The notes under the pieces are model-generated. The model saw only the letters and a list, made by a program, of their open reading frames with translations. It did not search any database and had not been told where the DNA came from. From Zea mays (Eukaryota; Streptophyta; Magnoliopsida; Poales; Poaceae), in assembly GCF_902167145.1 (NCBI RefSeq), contig NC_050096.1:180269825-180333824 (forward strand): 64,000 nucleotides of DNA, read 5' to 3'. Positions 57,159 through 64,000 of the stretch are shown here, in pieces; within the stretch, counting starts at the first letter, position 1; each line of letters starts with the position of its first letter. Both the position numbers and the translations under genes were made by a program.

Positions 57159-57841
57159 TGTTGGGGGCCTTCGGCTTCCGAAGGTCCTCAAAAACATGAT
57201 TTGACAATGTTTTTCAAGTGAAATATGTGAACAGGTATCTTCAGAATCGGGTTATGAGTATACAAGAGTACGGTCAGGACGAAGCTTGAGTGAGACGAAG
57301 GCGATTATGACGAAGGATAAGATGATCACGAAGCTATACGCAGAAAAGCTTCGGCATGACAGCAGAAAAGGGGAACCGACTTAAAGATGAAAAGGCAAAT
57401 TAGACCCCGAAGAATTACTATAGAGTTATTGATAAATGTAAAGGGCATTAATGTAATTCTACACGGGTTGCGTCCCTTGCCTATAAATAGATGAATAGTA
57501 CTCCCGTACTGTTCACGCTGACTTGGCATTCGCTTTTCGCATCACGCCTGAACCTTTACTTTCCGTGAATCCGAAGGTACATTTATAATTTGCTATTTTG
57601 AACATGATAATGCAAATAAAAATAAATTGATAATAATATTTAAATTATTCTTCGTATTTCGTATATGAATTCTTCTTTATTATCTATCGAGCTTACGAAG
57701 ATTTTTTCCTTCATAACCTTCGTCCAGAACTCATTATATCCGAAGGGACATAATGTCTTGAAGGACGAAGGACTTTAATATTTAACAATTTTTATGTTGC
57801 CTTGTTCTTAACTCTTAGCATTTGAGAACAAGTCCCCAACA
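57159..57841 (+). repeat. Element C 3' LTR
   Basis: It runs from TGTTGGGGGCC to CCCCAACA and is followed by the duplicated GTGTT. Differences from the 5' LTR include one base lost after GAGACG and a C-to-T change in the start-site hairpin. Confidence 0.95.
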
Positions 57842-57875
57842 GTGTTTATACCTCTCTAAGGCTGGTTGTTACTAG

Positions 57876-57884
57876 TATAAATAC
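57876..57884 (+). promoter_or_regulatory. Element E LTR TATA box
   Basis: TATAAATAC is ~400 bp before the LTR end and in the right place for the E promoter. Element C is inserted only ~30 bp upstream of it, so it separates this box from its own upstream sequence. Confidence 0.65.
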
Positions 57885-58287
57885 CCCCCTATGTCTATGA
57901 TGTAAGGCAGCTTTGGATAATCTAAAAACATAACACTTTTGTTCAGTTGTGTGCTAACAAATATTGAGAGTGATATCTACCCCTTTGCTCTTGTGAATTC
58001 CTTCGCGGGATTGTAGAAGCGGCGGCTTCATCCGCTCCCAAGTGGTGCTCCTACTCCCTTTGAGGTCTCCTTGATTGATTGTAGGCTGTGTTGGTTGTTT
58101 ATTTGAGAGTGTGGTTGGGCGAATCCTCAATTCAGGTTGCCGGTTAAAGACGGTGGTTGACTTCGAGTTTTATTTGTCATGTTGCACTAGTTATCGTTGC
58201 TTGCAGCTAGTTATCTTGGCTTCTTCGAAGCTAGTTATCTAAAGATTGATCCTACATCGTGAAGATCGGGCATCATGACGCATCATC

Positions 58288-58299
58288 TGGTATCAAAGC
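58288..58299 (+). other. Element E primer-binding site (initiator Met tRNA type)
   Basis: TGGTATCAAAGC lies two bases after the LTR end CATCA and differs at one base from TGGTATCAGAGC. Confidence 0.85.
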
Positions 58300-59177
58300 C
58301 TCAGTTTCCACGGTAGGATTCTTTACCCTTAGCTACATACATTTTGAGTTCGTCCTATCCACCAAAAAGCCATAAAATATTTTTGTCATAGCCCTTTGTT
58401 TCAATCTATTGTTCCAATGAGTTTTATTAAGTTTCAGTCCTTAGAGTCTTTGTTTAGTTGCTGGTCACTCTATCCTTTGTGTTTCCTTTAAGCCTCTTAT
58501 ATATATATCTAAAAATATCCACAAAAAGAAAAATCTGAAAACCCTCATCATTTCCTTCGCGTTAACTTTGATCCTATTTAAGTTATAGTTGTTGGTTGAG
58601 TTCTTTGTTAATTATTATAAAGTGTGCAATATCATATCAGATCTCTGTGTTTAGTTCTATAAAAAAGAGTATCAAAAAAAGAGAAGAAAGAAAAGTACCA
58701 AAAAAAGTGTTAAGCAAGAATGTGAAAGAAAAGTAGATCGATCAGTTTGTTTATGTGCACAAGTGCTGAAATTTCATCAAGTTGTTCAACCAGTTTGCTA
58801 TTGTCATTTAGTGCAAAATTTTGGTTGGGTCTGATCGCAATACTTGCATTCCAACCATTCCAACACTTGCATCAAATCTAAAAATTCTTTGCGCGTGAGT
58901 TTGATCTACTTACATCACTCGTATCTTGTGGTCAGCACTAGGCAGTGAACTTCTAGTTGGATGGTTATTTAACTTTACAACAACTAGAATTCAGATTGCA
59001 TTCCTTGTTTACTATTCTCCACCAAGCTCCACATATAAGCCATCGTAATCGGTACTCTGGTCTTGTATTCGCTTAACCATCACTTTATTGTTACCACCAC
59101 ACTTTTTTCTTGCAACCCGCAGGGACCTCATATTCCACCTATATTTGTTGCCTTGTTGCCACTAATTTCATAGGAAG
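58300..59177 (+). other. Element E 5' leader, no gene seen
   Basis: About 880 bp of AT-rich DNA lies between the primer site and the gag ATG. It has A-rich runs near 58500-58720 and no supported reading frame. Confidence 0.6.
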
Positions 59178-62100
59178 ATGGATCCCAACGCTGAGATTGA
59201 AGAATGTGTCACCATGATACAATTCAATGAGCTCAAACAAAGCATAGAAGACAAGCAAGATCGGTTGACACAAGATCTTCAGACACTTATGGCTGAAATC
59301 AGAGGTCGTCGTTGACTCCCTGATGGTGCAAGAAATCATGATGAAGATGGGGAAGAAGGTGAAGGAAATTATTCTAGAAGAGCAAGTGAACATGGGAGGA
59401 GGAATCAAGGTGCTGCACGTGGTAGAAGAATAGGGCAGAATCGAAGAAATGATGACAATGAAGAATCTGAATTTCGGGATGATGATGATCAGTCCCAACA
59501 TCGCTATGGTTGTCGTCGTCATAGAGGAGTCAACCAAGAAGAGAGATTTGGGAAACTTAAGTTTACCATGCCAAAATTTGATGGTAGATCTGATCCCGAA
59601 GATTATTTCACATGGGAATTGAAGGTGGAGAAAATCTTCTGCCTACATAATTATTCAGAGGAGAAGAAACTTGCAATGGCATCCCTTGAGTTTGAAGGAT
59701 ATGCTCTGATTTGGTGGGAGCAACTACTTCATGATCGTGAAGATGGAGAGGACCCTATTGTTATTTGGCAAGAGATGAAGCGAGAAATAAGAATTCGTTT
59801 TGTGTCGAAGCGTTATCAGCGTGATCTTTTTGATAAATTACAGAATTTGAGGCAAGGAAGTTTCTCTGGTGATGAGTATTATAAGGAGATGGAGAAGGCC
59901 ATGATTAGAGCCAATGTGTATGAAGACGAAGAGCAAACCATTGCACGTTTCATGGCTGGGTTACACCGCAACATTCAGCGTATTGTTGAGTTTCAGTCGT
60001 ACCAATGTCTTATTGATTTGGTACATCAAGCCACCAAAGCTGAACGCCAGCTGGAACAAGATTCTAAGAGCAGCAATCCCTTGTCATATGGTGCACGAAC
60101 TGTGACTGGAGGGAACAAATCAATCTCAAGGTTTACTATTGCATCCTCAGCGACAAAACGTTCAACTAGAGGCTTGCGATCCAATATTCAAGGCAATTTT
60201 AGTGGAAAGAACGATGCTGCTCCAAGCACAGGTTATAAACCAGCATCATCCACTTCAACATCAGTGGGTTCAACAACCAAGAGTAGTGGTATTCAGTGCT
60301 TCAAGTGTGGAGGTCATGGTCATGTCATAAAGGAGTGTCCAAATAATCGTGTGATCCTTATGAATGATGATGGAGAATATACATTAGCTAGTGAAGAGGA
60401 AGCTAAAGCAGGAAATGTAGATGACACTCATAAAATTGAGGAACATACTGGATGTGAATTTGAGCATGGTACTACTCTTGTGGTTACACAAATCTTGAGT
60501 GTTCAAATGAAAGAAGCTAAAATTGGACAGCGACATAATCTTTTTCAAACGCAAGCAAAAGTGCAAGACAAAGTAGTAAAGGTGATCATTGATGGAGGGA
60601 GCTGCCATAATCTTGTAAGTCGTGAGATGGTTGAAAAGCTTGGTTTGAAGTTGCAACTACACCGTCATCCATATCATGTCCAATGGTTGAATGAATCGGG
60701 AGATATCAAGATTGGTTATAAGGTGAAAGTTCTGTTCAAGATTGGAGAGTATGTTGACACAGTGGAGTGCGATGTTGCACCCATGTCTATTTGTCACATG
60801 CTGCTAGGAAGACCTTGGCATTATGACCGATATTCTCAGCATTGTGGAAGAACAAATTAGTACACGCTAGATCTGAAATGGAGAAAGTTTGTACTCAAGC
60901 CTATGACCCCTCAACAAATCATGGCTGAACACTTACAAAAGAAAACTGAAATTAGTGCAGCAAGTAGAGGAGGAGAAGAGCAAAAGAAATTGAGTGCCAT
61001 CCACAATTCGGTGAACGAGTGCTACAAGCCAAATTCAAGAGATAAAAAGAAGGAAGAGGGAGAACATCTAGTTATGCTAGCCACAAAATCTGAGATGAGA
61101 GAAGTGAGGAACAACCCATATCAAGTGCTATTTGTACTTGTGAACAAAGATGTTTTGATTTCTCCTAACGACATAATATCTCTTCCTAGTGTTGTGGCTG
61201 ATCTTTTGCAGGACTTTGAAGACGTGTTTCCACAAGAAACACCGGCTGGATTACCTCCAATTCGAGGGATTGAGCATCAAATCGATCTTATTCCAGAGGC
61301 TGCACTTTCTAACCGTCCACCATATCGAACCTGTTGGGGGGCCTTCGGCTTCCGAAGGTCCTCAAAAATATGATTTAACAATGTTTTTGGAGTATGATAC
61401 ATGAACAGGTACCTTCGGACTTAGGTCAAAACTACAGTGTGAAGAAGCACAAAGAATACGAAGGATGGCGCAGAGCCGAAGCTATGCGCAGGGGAGCTTC
61501 GGCGTGATAACAGAAAAGGGAACCAACTTAAAGGGTAAAAGGCTATTTAGACCTCGATGGATTATTATAGAGTTATTAGCAAATGTAAAGGGCATGGATG
61601 TAATTTTACATGGGCTGCGTCCCGTGCCTATAAATAGATGAACAGTGCTCCCGTATTGTTCACGCGGACTGAACATTTGCTTTTGCGTCACGCTTGTACT
61701 TTTGCCTTCTTTGAAGCCGAAGGTACATTTGTAATTTGTTATCATTTCTATTTTTCCATAATAATAAAATAGAAATGAGTTAATGATAATATTTGAGTGT
61801 TTATGTTATTCATACTTTGCATGAATCCTTCTTCATTATTTGTTGTATTGATGAAGGTATGTCCTTCATAACCTTCGTCCGAAACTCATTATATCCCAAG
61901 GGAAATAATGCTTCGAAGGACGAAGGACTTTAACGTTTAACAATTTCTGTGTTGCCTTGTTCTTAATTCATAGCATTTAAGGGCAAGTCCCCAACAGAAC
62001 CAATCCTAAAGAAACTAAGGAAATACAAAGGCAAGTGCAAGAACTTCTTGATAAAGGTTTTGTTCGTGAAAGCTTAAGCCCTTGTGCTGTTCCTGTGATT

Positions 62101-64000
62101 TTAGTACCTAAGAAAGATGGATCTTGGACGATGTGTGTTGATTGTAGATCTATAAATAATATTACCGTTCATTATCGTCATCCTATTCCACGGCTTGATG
62201 ATATGCTTGATGAATTAAGTGGTTCCACAATTTTTACTAAAATTGATTTGAGAAGTGGATACCATCAAATAAGAATGAAAACTGGAGATGATTGGAAGAC
62301 TGCATTTAAAACAAAATTTGGGTTGTATGAATGGTTAGCAATGCCATTCGGTTTGACGAATGCTCCTAGTACTTTTATGAGGTTAATGAACCATGTCTTA
62401 AGAACTTTCATTGGAAAATTTGTTGTTGTCTACTTTGATGATATTCTAATTTACAGCAAGTCTTTTGACGAACATGTGAAACACATTCGACAAGTTTTAG
62501 ATGAGCTTATAAAGGGGAAATTATTTGCTAATCTTGAGAAGTGCAGTTTTTGCACAGACCATGTTGTGTTTCTTGGCTTTGTTGTTTCAGCAAAAGGAAT
62601 AGAGGTGGATGAATCCAAGGTGAAAGCAATCAAGGATTGGCCAATTCCAATGAATGTAAGTCAAGTAAGAAGTTTTCATGGTCTTGCTGGTTTTTTAGAA
62701 GATTTGTGTGAGATTTCAGTACCATCGCTTCCCCTTTAAACGAATTGACAAAGAAAGGTGTTGATTTTAAATGGGGAAACTCACAAGAAGATGCTTTTCA
62801 AGAATTGAAGAAACTTTTGACTGAAGCACATGTACTTATTCTTCCTGATTTCACTAAAACTTTTGAAGTAGAATGTGATGCTAGTGGGATTGGGATAGGA
62901 GTTTTAATGCAACAAGGAAAACCTATATCATATTTTAGTGAAAAATTGGGAGGTGCTCAATTAAATTATTCTGTGTATGACAAAGAATTGTATGCTTTGG
63001 TCTGAACGCTTGAAACATGGCAGCACTACTTATGGCCAAAAGAGTTTGTTATTCATTCCGATCATGAAGCTTTGAAGTATTTGAAAGGGCAAGCCAAACT
63101 AAATCGTCGCCATGCCAAATGGGTTGAGTTTATCAAAACATTTCCATACATTGTAAAATATAAGAAAGGTAAGGACAATGTGGTCGTTGATGCCTTGTCT
63201 CGAAGGAATGTGTTGTTGAATCAACTAGAGGTAAAAGTTTTGGGTCTTGAAAATTTGAAAGAAATGTATAATGATGATCCTGAATGTTCAGAACCATACA
63301 TTTATTGTAAAGATGGAAAAGGTTGGGAAAAATATCATATACATGATGGATTTTGTTTAGAGCTAACAAACTTTGTGTACCAAATTTTTCGGTTAGATTG
63401 CTTTTATTGCGGGAGTCACATGGTTATTTTAGACAAAAGAAGACTTATGAAATGCTAAGTGATCATTTCTATTGGCCCAAGATGAGAAGAGACGTCATCA
63501 GATTTGTGGAGCGTTGTGTCACCTGTCACAAAGCTAAGTCAAAACTGAACCCTCATGGTTTATATACTCCTTTACCCGCTCCTAAAATTCCTTGGGAAGA
63601 CATAAGCATGGATTTTATTTTAGGGCTGCCTAGGACTCAAAAAAAGAGAGATTCTATTTTTGTTGTGGTTGATAGATTTTAAAAAATGGCTCATTTTATT
63701 CCATGCAACAAGAGCTATGATGCTTCACATGTTGCCAATTTATTTTTCATAGAAATCTTGAGACTACATGGAACGCCCAAGACCATCGTATCTGACTGTG
63801 ATGTGAAGTTTATGAGCTATTTTTGGAAAACATTGTGGGCAAAGCTTGGGACTAAACTTTTGTTCTCCACCACATGCCACCCCCAAACTGAAGGACAAAC
63901 TGAAGTGGTGAATCGTACATTGTCAATGCTGCTGTGAACAATGGTAAAGAAGAACTTGAAGGATTGGGAGGAATGTTCGTCACACGTGGTGTTTGCTTAT
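59178..64000 (+). pseudogene. Element E gag-pol polyprotein, decayed, interrupted by a solo LTR
   Basis: The start is MDPNAEIEECVTM at 59178, with a TGA at 59313-59315. Gag core is KFDGRSDPEDYFTWELKVEK, and the zinc knuckle is CFKCGGHGHVIKEC (60297-60338). The protease site is VIIDGGSCHNLVS (~60588). TAG at 60858-60860 lies in GRTN-stop-YTLD. The frame runs to ...NRPPYRT, where the solo LTR sits, then resumes in phase as NPKETKEIQ. Reverse transcriptase has [15 protein letters not shown] and [14 protein letters not shown] 1-base loss near 62695 shifts frame. RNase H has [12 protein letters not shown], with a TGA at ~63003. Integrase has [28 protein letters not shown] and [10 protein letters not shown], with a TAA at ~63680. 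The C-terminus is beyond the window. Confidence 0.9.
61332..61996 (+). mobile_element. Solo LTR, Cinful/Zeon-like, inside element E pol
   Basis: The 665-bp LTR starts TGTTGGGGGGCC, ends CCCCAACA and is flanked by a perfect GAACC duplication (61327-61331 and 61997-62001). There is no internal sequence, so the original element was reduced by recombination between its LTRs. Removing the LTR and one GAACC would leave the E pol frame continuous. Confidence 0.95.

Larger units (their letters stand above)
50478..57841 (+). mobile_element. Element C: complete Zeon-like non-autonomous Tat element (gag plus antisense gene, no pol)
   Basis: It is complete, with LTRs of 684 and 683 bp, a perfect GTGTT duplication, a primer region, a polypurine tract and a total of 7364 bp. 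It carries gag on the plus strand and a long gene on the minus strand next to the 3' LTR. There is no protease, reverse transcriptase or integrase sequence. Size, LTR length and lack of pol fit maize Zeon-1, the non-autonomous partner of Cinful. The LTRs differ at roughly 18 positions by eye (~2.6%). Confidence 0.9.
50086..58285 (+). repeat. Element E LTR, split by element C (start not located)
   Basis: The right part (57847-58285) holds a promoter and ends CATGACGCATCA just before the primer site at 58288. The left part runs up to 50477. The LTR start lies somewhere in 50086-50477, but I could not fix it because no second copy is in the window. The C insertion duplicates GTGTT. Confidence 0.6.
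49740..64000 (+). mobile_element. Element E: chromovirus (CRM/Reina-like), interrupted by element C and a solo LTR, runs off the window
   Basis: On the plus strand there is a pol tail, an LTR split by element C, a primer site, and a single gag-pol frame. Pol follows the CRM/Reina type of chromovirus (AINNITVRYRHPIP-like, [15 protein letters not shown]). The 3' LTR of the right-hand copy is beyond 64000. A pol tail to the left of the only LTR suggests two copies sharing one LTR, or an older copy abutting a second one. Confidence 0.7.

Overview
This window looks like intergenic nuclear DNA of a grass, most likely a panicoid such as maize or a close relative. I find no host gene, no rRNA or tRNA gene, and no bacterial, viral or CRISPR sequence. 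Almost all of it is LTR retrotransposons nested inside each other, plus one hAT-type DNA transposon. The family names used (Huck, Tekay/Prem1, Cinful-Zeon, Grande, CRM/Reina) come from memory of LTR ends, LTR lengths and domain order, so treat them as likely rather than proven. LTR ends, target-site duplications (TSDs), primer-binding sites and coding motifs were read directly from the sequence.

Layout, left to right. 1-143 is the end of a Cinful/Zeon-like LTR. 208-5649 is a minus-strand Ty1/Copia element whose right LTR is cut by another LTR fragment (5650-5884). Element A, a Cinful/Zeon-like Tat element on the minus strand, starts at 5885. Its 3' LTR is split at TSD AGCTT by element F, a 13.5-kb Huck-like Tat element on the minus strand (6148-30090). 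F is itself split in its 5' leader by element G, a gag-less Tekay/Del chromovirus with 3.4-kb LTRs (18116-28512). A resumes at 30091. Its plus-strand (antisense) gene is hit by a 744-bp hAT element (32923-33666) and then by element B, of the same family (LTR 33724-34395). B's antisense gene is hit by element D, a Grande-like Tat element on the minus strand (37621-49030, right LTR truncated). 49031-49739 is probably the start of another LTR. From about 49740 the DNA is a plus-strand chromovirus, E: a pol tail, one LTR, then gag-pol to the window end. E is interrupted by element C, a complete gag-only Zeon-like element (50478-57841, TSD GTGTT), and by a solo LTR of the same family (61332-61996, TSD GAACC).

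The most interesting biology is a gene carried by elements A, B, C and, in diverged form, D. It lies between the polypurine tract side of the 3' LTR and the rest of the element, on the strand opposite to gag-pol. In A, B and C it has its own TATA box, a shared upstream box, a shared splice pattern, and a long protein resembling the 'putative gypsy type transposon' family (PF04195) with a basic nuclear-localisation-like motif and a coiled coil. In C, which has no pol at all, this gene is the largest reading frame of the element.

Nearly every coding region is broken. The stops are mostly explained by C-to-T changes at CAG, CAA or CGA codons, as expected for old, methylated, silenced elements.
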